Assembly (NCBI GenBank): GCA_040757655.1
Contig: JBFLWV010000002.1
Location: 1-27,375 of the forward strand
Length of the DNA: 27,375 bases
Direction of reading: 5' to 3'
Source: 2-02-FULL-49-11 sp040757655
Lineage (GTDB): Bacteria; Patescibacteriota; Patescibacteriia; 2-02-FULL-49-11
Within the stretch, counting starts at the first letter, position 1. Every line of letters starts with the position of its first letter. The position numbers and the translations under genes are program-made. Under the pieces are notes generated by a model. The model ran no database searches, had not been told where the DNA came from, and was given only the letters and a program-made list of their open reading frames with translations. Below are positions 14,607 through 22,204 of this stretch, piece after piece.

Positions 14607-14631
14607 ATTCTTAATTCTAAATTCTACCACT

Positions 14632-15018
14632 ATGTCCATTCCTCAACTCCAAGACGCAGAACGGTTGCTCTTAGACGGCTATACCGTGTATATCGTATCA
14701 GCCACCCGCGCACGAAGCGAAGGGTACCTGGAGCTGCCGCCGGGAAAAGAGATGCAACGGCACCACCGCCCCGCGGAAGAGCGCTTGAAACAGGTTGAGG
14801 GAGATTGTGTCGTTACCATATTCGATACAATCGGCGAACCGGTGGTGCACGAGCTCACGCGTGGCACAGAGCTCATTATCCCTGCCATGATGGAGCACGT
14901 CCACGCAAACCCGTATGGCAAGGCCTCCCTCACGCATTGGCAGTTCGATGGGGATGTCATGGATGTGATTGAAGAGCAAAGGATGTTCGCGAAGAGGATT
15001 CATGAGGGAAAACCCTAA
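14632..15018 (+). CDS. Small cupin-fold protein
   Basis: The 128-residue protein starts at ATG 14632 (MSIPQLQDAER); the upstream part of the open frame lies in the MITE-like element. The beta-rich sequence has two cupin-like motifs: LPPGKEMQRHHRPAEE, with His44, His45 and Glu49/50 as candidate metal ligands, and PAMMEHVHANPYG, with His89 and His91. These correspond to G(X)5HXH(X)3-4E and PxGxxHxxxN in loose form. Single-domain cupins of this size bind small molecules, often as isomerases or sensors; CPR genomes carry many unassigned ones. A repeat and copy B of the structured element follow immediately, so it is probably monocistronic. The substrate is unknown. Confidence 0.65.
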   Translation: MSIPQLQDAERLLLDGYTVYIVSATRARSEGYLELPPGKEMQRHHRPAEERLKQVEGDCVVTIFDTIGEPVVHELTRGTELIIPAMMEHVHANPYGKASLTHWQFDGDVMDVIEEQRMFAKRIHEGKP

Positions 15019-15077
15019 ATTCTAAATTCGAAATCCTAAACAAACCCAAAATCCAAAACGATCGCGTTTTTAATTTT

Positions 15078-15235
15078 ATCGTATCGGAATTTCAAAGCGT
15101 TGAAATTCCGACAGACACTTTACCCTTCAGGTAAGTGCGGGACTGCGTTAGGCTTCGCAGGAGATACGACCCCGCACGTAAGCGAAGCTTAGTGCTGCCC
15201 GGAGGGAGTGAGTGCCCGAAGGGCCTCACTGGTTC
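15078..15235 (+). repeat. Dispersed structured element, copy B (158 bp)
   Basis: The same layout as copies A and C but the most diverged. Left hairpin arms CGGAATTTCAA/TTGAAATTCCG with AGCG loop are intact. The central stem is TGCGGG/CCCGCA, where two pairs are changed on both sides compared with copies A and C. The right-end hairpin AGTGAG-T-GCCC-GAA-GGGC-CTCACT is identical to copy C. An extra pairing GCTTCGC/GCGAAGC is possible only here. It lies between the cupin and pseudopilin-like genes, bounded by AT-rich repeat words. Confidence 0.85.
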
Positions 15236-15308
15236 TTGGAATTTGTTTAGTGTTTAGAATTTCGGATTTTGTATTTCATTGGTTGATTGAATTGCAGATG
15301 TATAAAAT

Positions 15309-15800
15309 ATGCAGGTAAATGTACACAAGAGGAGATTATTAGAGTTCGGAGGCCTTGCCTTTATTTTTTGTATTATTGGTGTCGTGTTCGCAAGGGGCAT
15401 ATGGGCGACGCGAGCGGAGGCGCGCGATCGGAAGAGGCTCGATGACATCAAAAACATCCGCGTAGCGCTACAGGAATATTTCAAGCTTGAGGGATCGTTT
15501 CCCGGGGGAGACACGGTCGCGTTGGGACAAGGTGGCGGCGACCAGCTCTGCGCAGGGGAAGCGCAGAAGGGATTTCTCGGCACAGGAGAGAATTGCGGTG
15601 AGGGGGCAACCGTCTTTTTAGATCCAATTCCGTCGGACATCGACCCTGTGCGAAACTATCTCTATCACGCATTGCCCGAAGGCTGCACTGATGCATGTAA
15701 TGATTACGAGCTTACTTTTTCTCTTGAGTATGGAGCAGGGGATTACGGAAAGGGAGCGTATAGGGCAAATCGCACAATGATTATGTTTTTATCGCATTGA
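15309..15800 (+). CDS. Pseudopilin-like (GspG-like) single-pass membrane protein
   Basis: A 163-residue protein with one N-terminal hydrophobic helix (residues about 14-31, GGLAFIFCIIGVVFARGIWA). An amphipathic stretch follows, RDRKRLDDIKNIRVALQEYF, then KLEGSFPGG: the arrangement seen in GspG/type IV pseudopilins. The usual prepilin peptidase site (Gly followed by Phe, with Glu at +5) is not present, so it may stay anchored uncleaved. The exposed part contains four Cys that could pair and ends in a Tyr/Gly-rich strand region. No pilus assembly genes are nearby. Such orphan pseudopilin-like proteins are common in CPR. Family assignment is moderate. Confidence 0.6.
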   Translation: MQVNVHKRRLLEFGGLAFIFCIIGVVFARGIWATRAEARDRKRLDDIKNIRVALQEYFKLEGSFPGGDTVALGQGGGDQLCAGEAQKGFLGTGENCGEGATVFLDPIPSDIDPVRNYLYHALPEGCTDACNDYELTFSLEYGAGDYGKGAYRANRTMIMFLSH

Positions 15801-15802
15801 GT

Positions 15803-16007
15803 ATGGGCACGTCAACATTACCGCGGTTCCGTGCGATATTATTTGATATCGACGGCACTCTTTCTCATGGCATGCGGGTATAAGGTAGCAATGGGCAACG
15901 CAGTTTTCTCACTGAAAGACATTGCTGATTACATCGCGCCTCCGGTTGAGGAAGACGGTGCGGTTCATGTGATTGAAAAGATTTTAGAAGTGAATAATAC
16001 TGACTGA
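15803..16007 (+). pseudogene. Internally deleted HAD-type phosphatase gene
   Basis: An ATG at 15803 opens with MGTSTLPRFRAILFDIDGTL, the full HAD motif I, and stops at TAA 15881. One base later in another frame, from 15882, a stretch containing KVAMGNAV, then DYIAPPVEEDGAVHVIEKIL, runs to TGA 16005-16007. This is the C-terminus of Cof-type HAD-IIB phosphatases, where AMGNA and the DGV-type end are typical. The middle of the gene, roughly 150-220 codons including the cap domain, is missing. The remnant therefore shows an internal deletion in an intact genetic frame, or an assembly collapse. The stop lies 1 bp before the CofE-like start, suggesting former coupling. Confidence 0.8.
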
Positions 16008-16008
16008 T

Positions 16009-16701
16009 ATGCATATCGTTCCTGTCAAAACGCGATTGGTGAAGCCAGGCGATGATATTGTAAAGGTTATTTTTAATGCAGTGCCTAAGTTAAGGGAAGG
16101 GAGTATAGTCGCGTTCACATCAAAGGTGGTGAGCCTGTCGGAAGGGAGATTTGTCCGTAAGAAACCTGGTGTGACCTTAGAAGCACTGGTGCGCAGGGAA
16201 GCGGAGAAGGTGTGGCTGAGTGAACACTGTTTCCTTGTGTTAAAAGACGGATTGCTCGCTCCCAATGCCGGCATTGATGAGTCGAACGCGTTTGGCGGGT
16301 TTATTCTTTGGCCTAAAGACGCATATAAAAGTGCGATGCGTTTACACAGCGCATTCAAAGAGCATTATCACGTGAGACGGCTCGGTGTGCTTATTACTGA
16401 TTCATGGACCATGCCGCTGCGCCACGGCGTGGTGGGGATCGCACTTGGTTATCACGGGTTTGACGGGCAAAAAAATTACGTAGGAAAAAAGGATTTAATG
16501 GGGAGACGTTTACAGATGACCAAGGTTTCTGCCGCAGATTGTATTGCGAGCGCTGCGGTTCTTGTGATGGGCGAGGGAGATGAGCGTACGCCAATCGCGG
16601 TCATTGAAGATGCGCCAGTGCGGTTTACTTCTCGAAGCGAGAAAGGTACATTGAATATTTCACCACGAGATGATGTGTATAGACCTATTTTAAAAGTGTA
16701 A
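16009..16701 (+). CDS. CofE/FbiB-type gamma-glutamyl ligase-like protein
   Basis: The 230-residue product aligns by eye with coenzyme F420-0:gamma-glutamyl ligase along its whole length. It has KPGDDIVKVIFNAVPKLREG near the N-terminus, a strand plus SKVVSLSEGRFV, APNAGIDESNAFGG, ITDSWTMPLRHGVVGIALGYHG (corresponding to the VSDTFGRPWR.G...AIG region) and GRRLQMTKVSAADCIASAA near the C-terminus. In F420 producers CofE adds glutamates to the coenzyme. No other F420 gene is present here. A substrate other than F420, such as a peptide or a nucleotide-linked acid, is possible. The start follows the HAD pseudogene stop by 1 bp, and a C39-like gene follows after 6 bp. Confidence 0.8.
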   Translation: MHIVPVKTRLVKPGDDIVKVIFNAVPKLREGSIVAFTSKVVSLSEGRFVRKKPGVTLEALVRREAEKVWLSEHCFLVLKDGLLAPNAGIDESNAFGGFILWPKDAYKSAMRLHSAFKEHYHVRRLGVLITDSWTMPLRHGVVGIALGYHGFDGQKNYVGKKDLMGRRLQMTKVSAADCIASAAVLVMGEGDERTPIAVIEDAPVRFTSRSEKGTLNISPRDDVYRPILKV

Positions 16702-16707
16702 TCGCAG

Positions 16708-17484
16708 ATGAAATGGTTCTTCGTTATTGGTATCGTAATGAGTCTCGTGGTTGTATATCGATGGCATCTTCCTCCTACGGAGAATCCTTTTTATAGGACG
16801 CCCTTCGACAGAGTTCAGGGTGACAGGGCAGGTGGGATGAATAAGACTGATAAGACGAATAGGACGGATAGGACCGATAGGACGGATAGGACGAATAAGA
16901 TGAGGAGGTTGATTATTCCTGTGCCGTTTCAACCGCAGGCGCCGTTTGCTGATTGGAATGAACCCTGGAATGAAGCGTGTGAGGAGGCCGCGCTTGTGCT
17001 TGCGAATCGTTTCGCGCGCAATTTGACTACGCTCACTCCCGAGGAAATGCGCGATGAAATTTTACAGCTGGTTAAATACCAAAACGAACACTATGGTGAT
17101 TATGAAGATTCTGATGCGGGGCGCACCGCGGAAATTGGGAGAGCGGTATATGGGATCAATGCTGAGGCGGAAAAGGTGAAGAATGTCGAGGAGATAAAGA
17201 CACTATTGAGAGATGGAAATATTGTCATTGCGCCGATGGCGGGACGGTTGCTCAATAATCCGTATTTTCGTCAGCCCGGCCCCTTGTATCACATGGTGGT
17301 GGTGCGCGGATTTGACGATGAGCAGCAGGAATTCGTCACCAACGACGTGGGCACGCGCCGCGGTGAAGGGTATCGTTACCCTTATGCAACGCTCTGGAAT
17401 GCACTCCACGATTTTCCGGGAGAGAAAGAGAGGATACTACGGGGTGATAAAAGAATTATGGTAATAAAATCCCAACCTTGGTAA
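16708..17484 (+). CDS. C39-like papain-fold peptidase with repeat-derived linker
   Basis: A 258-residue protein: membrane or signal helix at 3-17 (WFFVIGIVMSLVVVY), a linker at 20-68, and a peptidase_C39_2-like domain from about 70. The presumed Cys nucleophile is Cys91 (WNEACEEAAL), the His is 195 (LYHMVVVRGF) and the third residue may be Asp213 (VTNDVGT). The domain should lie outside the membrane, cleaving or amidating peptides or binding peptidoglycan peptides. The linker is odd: residues about 31-42 (TPFDRVQGDRAG) come from a CCCTTCGACAGAGTTCAGGG-type dispersed repeat, and residues 44-65 come from a 9-bp minisatellite (TDRTDRTDRT). The linker tolerates insertions without breaking the frame. 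Confidence 0.75.
   Translation: MKWFFVIGIVMSLVVVYRWHLPPTENPFYRTPFDRVQGDRAGGMNKTDKTNRTDRTDRTDRTNKMRRLIIPVPFQPQAPFADWNEPWNEACEEAALVLANRFARNLTTLTPEEMRDEILQLVKYQNEHYGDYEDSDAGRTAEIGRAVYGINAEAEKVKNVEEIKTLLRDGNIVIAPMAGRLLNNPYFRQPGPLYHMVVVRGFDDEQQEFVTNDVGTRRGEGYRYPYATLWNALHDFPGEKERILRGDKRIMVIKSQPW
16839..16902 (+). repeat. In-frame 9-bp minisatellite inside the C39-like gene
   Basis: Seven units such as ATAAGACTG, ATAAGACGA, ATAGGACGG and ATAGGACCG in series. Because 9 is a multiple of 3, the frame is kept and the array encodes Thr-Asp-Arg/Lys repeats. The same units form the intergenic array at 13267-13420. Confidence 0.85.
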
Positions 17485-17520
17485 TTTTCATTTTTAGTAT
17501 TTTTTTGTTATCATTACCTC

Positions 17521-18774
17521 ATGCATCTTCGGGATATTCGCACCGTCAAAGATCTTGCGGGGAAACGCGTGCTGGTGCGAGTGGATTTCAATGTTCCGTT
17601 GCGGCAGGCCGGGAGTGGGTATGAGGTTGATCCGCATGGTGACTGGCGCATCAGGCGTTCCCTGCCAACCATCATGTATCTGATGGAACGCGGCGCGGTT
17701 GTGATACTGCTCACGCATGTGGGGAGGCCCAAGGGCATGGTGCGGGAGGACTTGCGCGTGAAACCGATGGCGATGAGATTGAGTATGCTTTTAAATGAGG
17801 AGGGCATCGCGAATGAACTTGTCTGGACAAATTTTGAGCGACATGTGCCGCGGGGTGCGGAGAGGCAATTACTCCTCGCCTCTGACTGCGTGGGAACGAA
17901 AACTATAGAAGTGGTTGACCATGCGCGGGAAGGAGACATCGTCATGCTGGAAAATGTAAGGTTCCAGGCAGGCGAGGAAGCAAATGACGTGGAATTTGCA
18001 AAGGCGCTCGCAGAGGGCAAGGATATCTACGTGAATGACCAACTGGGGATGTCGCATCGGGCGCACGCGTCCGTGTCCGCCGTTACCTCATTTGTACCGA
18101 GCTACGCAGGGATGTTACTCATAGATGAAGTGCAGCATCTGTCAGCCATATTAAATTCGCCCCAGAAGCCATTCGTGTTTATTTTGGGGGGAGTGAAGCT
18201 AGAGACGAAACTGCCACTCCTCCGCGCTATGCTGCCGCGGGTGGACGTGATGCACATCGGCGGGGCAGCGGCAAATACGCTGCTTTCTGCAGTGGGGAAG
18301 CCCGTAGGGAGATCAATGGTAACCCCCGGACACGATACGGTGGTAAACGAAAACGGCTGGGAGAAAGTGCGGTTGCCGGTGGACGTGGTAGTTGCCAAAG
18401 ACACAGACGGTATAGGCGTGCGCACCTGCAAGGTGGAAGACGTGCGTCCTGATGAATACATTTACGACGTAGGTCCGGAAACAGTGGACGCTATCCGCAA
18501 GGATGCGCAGCGTGCGCGCCTCGTGGTATGGAACGGGCCTTTGGGGTATTTCGAGGTGCCGCTCTTTGCGCAGGGGAGCACACGACTGGCTCGGGAGCTT
18601 GCCGTCCTCAATACTGCACAGACAGAGACGGTAGTAGGCGGGGGTGACACGGAGGATTTGGTGGAGTCTGTGGGGATGAGGGAGAAGATGAGGTTCGTAT
18701 CCACGGGAGGAGGAGCGATGCTGGCTTTTCTCAGCGGTGAGGAATTACCCGGATTGGTTCCATTATTAGAGTAG
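17521..18774 (+). CDS. pgk: Phosphoglycerate kinase
   Basis: A full-length 417-residue enzyme that converts 1,3-bisphosphoglycerate and ADP to 3-phosphoglycerate and ATP in the cytoplasm. N-terminal motifs are RVLVRVDFNVPL, THVGRPKG and ENVRFQAGEE, which bind the phosphoglycerate. The domain-linking segment reads VNDQLGMSHRAHAS, where most bacteria have NDAFGxxHRAHAS. The C-terminal nucleotide domain has GGVKLETKLPLL, VVWNGPLGYFE, GGGDTEDLVE and STGGGAMLAFLSG. It opens a lower-glycolysis run followed by enolase and two phosphoglycerate mutases. The gap to the upstream peptidase is only 36 nt, so cotranscription is possible. No Shine-Dalgarno motif is visible. The changed hinge loop is the only unusual feature. 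Confidence 0.97.
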   Translation: MHLRDIRTVKDLAGKRVLVRVDFNVPLRQAGSGYEVDPHGDWRIRRSLPTIMYLMERGAVVILLTHVGRPKGMVREDLRVKPMAMRLSMLLNEEGIANELVWTNFERHVPRGAERQLLLASDCVGTKTIEVVDHAREGDIVMLENVRFQAGEEANDVEFAKALAEGKDIYVNDQLGMSHRAHASVSAVTSFVPSYAGMLLIDEVQHLSAILNSPQKPFVFILGGVKLETKLPLLRAMLPRVDVMHIGGAAANTLLSAVGKPVGRSMVTPGHDTVVNENGWEKVRLPVDVVVAKDTDGIGVRTCKVEDVRPDEYIYDVGPETVDAIRKDAQRARLVVWNGPLGYFEVPLFAQGSTRLARELAVLNTAQTETVVGGGDTEDLVESVGMREKMRFVSTGGGAMLAFLSGEELPGLVPLLE

Positions 18775-18784
18775 ACTCATAGTA

Positions 18785-18892
18785 TAGGAAGAATGCAAAA
18801 TGCAAAATGCAAATATCAAAATGAAAATGGAAAATTTATTAATTTTGATCTATCATTTTGGATTTTGGTTTTTGGATTTTACATTAACAAAT
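18785..18892. repeat. AT-rich foldback repeat between pgk and eno
   Basis: The left arm repeats AAAATGC three times (ATGCAAAATGCAAAATGCAA) followed by TATCAAAATG; the right arm has CATTTTGGATTTTGG and TTTTTGGATTTTAC. The arms are complementary over interrupted stretches. The repeat lies within the presumed glycolytic operon. Confidence 0.65.
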
Positions 18893-18896
18893 ACTT

Positions 18897-20261
18897 ATGT
18901 CTTCTAAAAAATTCTCCATAAATAAAATCTTCGCGCGGGAAATCCTCGATTCCCGCGGTAACCCCACGCTTGAAGTTACGGTGGACCTTAAGGGAGGGAT
19001 AACTGCCAAAGCCGGGGTGCCTTCTGGAGCATCCACCGGTTCCCATGAAGCGGTGGAGTTGCGGGATGGGGACAAGAAGCGGTATGGGGGGAAAGGAGTA
19101 CTGCGCGCGTGCGCGAATGTTGCCAAAATCGGCGCGCGTCTGAAGGGTATGGACGCGCGCGAGCAGGAACGTTTAGACGCAACCATGCTTGTACTTGATG
19201 GCACACCCCTAAAGAGTCGCCTTGGCGCGAATACCACCATTGGCGTGTCGTTCGCCTGCGCGCGTGCTGCGGCACATGCACAGGGGATAGAGTTGTTTCA
19301 GCATTTGAGGAAATTGTATCTGAAGAAGACGGCGGATACTCGAAATGTCGAAATGTCGATATGTCGATATGTCGAGAGGTTGCCGATACCGATGTTCAAT
19401 ATTTTCAACGGCGGGGCGCACGCGGACAATAACCTTGATGTGCAGGAGATCATGGTGGTGCCTTTGTTAGGAAAAAGTGCAAAGGAGAGAGTGCGTATTG
19501 GAGCAGCAGTATTCCACGCGCTCGGGGCGGCGCTCAAAGAGCGCGGGCATGACACTGATGTAGGGAATGAAGGAGGATATGCGCCAAACGTCAATTCGGT
19601 CATGGAGGCGTTTGATCTTGTGCTCGCAGGGATTTCACGCGCAGGCTACCGGCCAGGAAAAGAGGTGGCAATGGCCCTTGATATCGCGTCATCATCATTT
19701 TTCGACGAGCGCAACCATCATTACCGTTTCAAAATTGATGAAAATTATTTTACTGCAGATCAGATGATATCCCTCTATCATGACTGGATACGGAAATACC
19801 CTCTCATGTCGCTTGAGGATCCACTTGCAGAAGATGATTTTGAAGGATGGGCTCGCCTTACGCACGAATTCAGTGCCTTCACGGAACGGAGCGTCTCAGG
19901 AAGAGTTTTGAAATTCCGCGCGTCACTGCCTCACTTTAGGCCATTGATTATCGGTGATGACCTCCTCACCACCAATGTCACGAGGCTTGAACGTGCGGCG
20001 GTTATGGGCTCGTGCACGGGCGTGATCGTCAAGCCGAACCAGATTGGAACGCTCACTGAAGCGCTTACATTCGCGCGCAGAGCGGAATGGTGTGGTTTTC
20101 CTCGCATCGCATCTCACCGCTCTGGCGAAACCAACGATGATGCATTAGTGGATTTTGCCGTCGCTATAGGCGCGGAATACTTAAAAGCGGGTGCTCCTTC
20201 GCGAGGGGAACGCGTGGCTAAGTATAACAGGCTGATGGAGATTGAGGGAAAACTTTGCTAA
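18897..20261 (+). CDS. eno: Enolase with two internal insertions
   Basis: A 454-residue enolase, about 20-30 residues longer than usual. It interconverts 2-phosphoglycerate and phosphoenolpyruvate. Key motifs are AREILDSRGNPTLEV, GASTGSHEAVELRD, GNEGGYAP (Glu225), metal ligands Asp262, Glu307 (SLEDPLAEDD) and Asp354/355, the likely catalytic Lys379 (VKPNQIGTLTEAL), and ASHRSGETND. All catalytic residues are intact. Two segments are longer than in typical enolases: about residues 138-161, where an 8-bp tandem repeat encodes VEMSICRYVER, and about 326-347 (SAFTERSVSGRVLKF) before IIGDD. Both fall at expected surface loops. Lies between pgk and the gpmI pair. Confidence 0.96.
   Translation: MSSKKFSINKIFAREILDSRGNPTLEVTVDLKGGITAKAGVPSGASTGSHEAVELRDGDKKRYGGKGVLRACANVAKIGARLKGMDAREQERLDATMLVLDGTPLKSRLGANTTIGVSFACARAAAHAQGIELFQHLRKLYLKKTADTRNVEMSICRYVERLPIPMFNIFNGGAHADNNLDVQEIMVVPLLGKSAKERVRIGAAVFHALGAALKERGHDTDVGNEGGYAPNVNSVMEAFDLVLAGISRAGYRPGKEVAMALDIASSSFFDERNHHYRFKIDENYFTADQMISLYHDWIRKYPLMSLEDPLAEDDFEGWARLTHEFSAFTERSVSGRVLKFRASLPHFRPLIIGDDLLTTNVTRLERAAVMGSCTGVIVKPNQIGTLTEALTFARRAEWCGFPRIASHRSGETNDDALVDFAVAIGAEYLKAGAPSRGERVAKYNRLMEIEGKLC
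19341..19380 (+). repeat. 8-bp tandem repeat within the enolase gene
   Basis: Five consecutive octamers: CGAAATGT, CGAAATGT, CGATATGT, CGATATGT and CGAGAGGT. An 8-bp unit shifts frame each time, so only certain copy numbers keep the gene open. The encoded residues (about 149-161) lie in an extra loop before the conserved LPIPMFNI strand. Confidence 0.85.
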
Positions 20262-20390
20262 ACTTAAAACTCAAATTTCAAAACTCAAAGCCATATCTTA
20301 GAACCATTAAACTAATAGTTTTTAGATTTGCGTTCAGGTTTTGCGTTTTGAGATCTAAGATTTGAGTTAAACAATGTGGAACTTATAGTG
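20262..20390. repeat. AT-rich foldback repeat between eno and the first gpmI
   Basis: The left arm has AAACTTAAAACTCAAATTTC and CAAAACTCAAAGCC. The right arm (about 20317-20370) has AGTTTTTAGATTTGCG, GGTTTTGCGTTTTGAG and ATTTGAGTTTAA-like words. The two arms can pair. No gene is present. Confidence 0.6.
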
Positions 20391-20407
20391 TGTAGAATTT
20401 GCTGTGT

Positions 20408-22009
20408 ATGTCTCAAATCAGACTCAATACACCCTTGGTCCTCGTCATCCTCGATGGTTTCGGTATTGCGTATCCTGGACCAGGGAATGCGATTACACTC
20501 GCAAAAATGCCGACATGGAAACGATTATGGCAGGATTTTCCACACACCACTCTGGAGGCTTCAGGAGAGGCGGTAGGGCTCTTGCCGCACCAGGAGGGAA
20601 ATTCTGAAGCAGGGCATTTGAACATCGGCGCAGGGAGGGTGGTACCCCAAGATCTCGTCGTGGTGACTCAGGCAATTCGCGATGGGACGTTTATGAAGAA
20701 TCCGGCATTTGAGGAAGCGGCGCAGCACGTGAAAGAGCGCCACAGCAGGCTTCACCTCTTAGGGCTCCTCTCGAATGACCAAAGCGCTCATGCCAACCCC
20801 GAGCATATCAGAGCACTCCTGCATTTTTTCAGATCACACCGCATCGCTCCTGTGTTCTTGCACCTCTTTACCGACGGCCGCGATGCTCCTCAATTTGCCG
20901 GCGTCACAGTCTTGAAAAATCTCCAGCTTGAACTTGAGCCGCACGAGAAGGTTGCGACGGTCATGGGCCGTTTCTGGGGGATGGATCGGAAGAAGGAGTG
21001 GTCGCGGACCGAACGGGCCTATAGCGCCATTGCGTGCGGCACGGGACTTTTCACACCCGATGCGGCGATGGCAGTGACCAGCGCCTACGCGCGAGGAGAG
21101 TCTGATGAGTTTGTCCAACCAACGGTCATTACAGAACGCAACCGTCCCATCGGCGTCGTGGAGGAAAATGACGCAGTCGTGTTCTTCAACGCGCGGTCGG
21201 ATCGCGCGCGGCAGCTGACGAAGGCCTTTATGCAGTCCGCATTCAACCACTTAAATCCTGGCGCCTTCGTGCGCTGCCGCACGTATAAGAATCTGAAATT
21301 CATCGCGCTCACCGATTTCGGGCCGGACTTAGGACAAATCCTTACGGCATTCCCCTCACCGGATTTGCAGGATACTTTACCTATGGTATTGAGAGAGAGG
21401 CGGCAGCTCTATATTGCGGAAACTGATAAGTATGCGCACCTGACGTACTTTTTCAACGGTGGCTATTCGAGTCCGGTGGGAGGCGAACACAGAATCCTCG
21501 TGCGTTCGCCAGAAGCGTCTTCCTATGACCAGGTGCCAGAAATGTCTGCGAATGAGATTACCACGGTGGTGGAGCAAAATATTATAAATAATGTGTATGA
21601 CGTTATGGTGATAAATTTCGCGAATCCTGACATGGTGGCGCATACGGGGAATCTCCAGGCGTCCATTAAGGCGGTCGAAGCAGTTGACAGGTGTATAGGG
21701 AGAATTTTGAAATTGGTAAAAAGAAAGAAGGGTGTCTGTATTGTCACCGCAGACCACGGGAACGTCGAGGAGGTCATTGACGAATCAAGCGGTAAACCTG
21801 ACACCGAGCATTCCACAAATCCTGTGCCATTTGTCTTGTGCGATTTCCGTGCCCATGCCACCAGTCTACTCAGCCTGCGTGAGGGCGGGAAGCTCGCGGA
21901 TGTGGCGCCCACGATTCTTGAGCTATTTGCTATCCATCAGCCGGAGGCGATGACAGGAAAAAGTCTCATCATTGATAAATCAAAATTCAAAATGCAAAAC
22001 TCAAACTGA
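20408..22009 (+). CDS. gpmI: 2,3-bisphosphoglycerate-independent phosphoglycerate mutase, first copy
   Basis: The start is ATG 20408 (MSQIRLNTPLVLVILDGFG); the longer TTG reading is rejected. The 533-residue enzyme interconverts 3- and 2-phosphoglycerate through a phosphoserine. Catalytic and metal motifs are complete: ILDGFG (Asp16), GNSEAGHLN with nucleophile Ser66, LHLFTDGRDA, GRFWGMDR, ARSDRARQL, ETDKYAHLTYFFNGG, NFANPDMVAHTGN, TADHGNVE and a final EHSTNPVPF. The nucleophile is preceded by Glu instead of the usual Met. The last residues (DKSKFKMQNSN) are encoded by the AT-rich repeat. It forms a tandem pair with the next gene, so one of the two may be redundant or specialised. Confidence 0.95.
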   Translation: MSQIRLNTPLVLVILDGFGIAYPGPGNAITLAKMPTWKRLWQDFPHTTLEASGEAVGLLPHQEGNSEAGHLNIGAGRVVPQDLVVVTQAIRDGTFMKNPAFEEAAQHVKERHSRLHLLGLLSNDQSAHANPEHIRALLHFFRSHRIAPVFLHLFTDGRDAPQFAGVTVLKNLQLELEPHEKVATVMGRFWGMDRKKEWSRTERAYSAIACGTGLFTPDAAMAVTSAYARGESDEFVQPTVITERNRPIGVVEENDAVVFFNARSDRARQLTKAFMQSAFNHLNPGAFVRCRTYKNLKFIALTDFGPDLGQILTAFPSPDLQDTLPMVLRERRQLYIAETDKYAHLTYFFNGGYSSPVGGEHRILVRSPEASSYDQVPEMSANEITTVVEQNIINNVYDVMVINFANPDMVAHTGNLQASIKAVEAVDRCIGRILKLVKRKKGVCIVTADHGNVEEVIDESSGKPDTEHSTNPVPFVLCDFRAHATSLLSLREGGKLADVAPTILELFAIHQPEAMTGKSLIIDKSKFKMQNSN

Positions 22010-22204
22010 TGGAGCTCCGCACTTTCCGCGCACGAAAGGTTCATTGATCAGAGGAGGGAAGGCAAATCTGCTTCGCTCGGGAAGTTTAATCAGCCATAAT
22101 GTTCGTGAATGGAAAGTGCGGGACGGAATACCTTCATTTTTCCGCCGTAGGCGGATCCGCCTTTGGTGGGGATTTTTGACTTTTGATTTTTAATTTTCAC
22201 TATT
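22010..22204. repeat. Spacer with long inverted repeat and small palindromes
   Basis: CCGCACTTTCC (22017-22027) and GGAAAGTGCGG (22111-22121) are perfect 11-bp arms about 83 bp apart, with inner CACGAA/TTCGTG pairing. Then TCCGCC-GTA-GGCGGA (22141-22155) overlaps the palindrome AGGCGGATCCGCCT (22149-22162), and AT-rich words follow (22170-22200). No gene is present between the two mutases. Confidence 0.65.
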
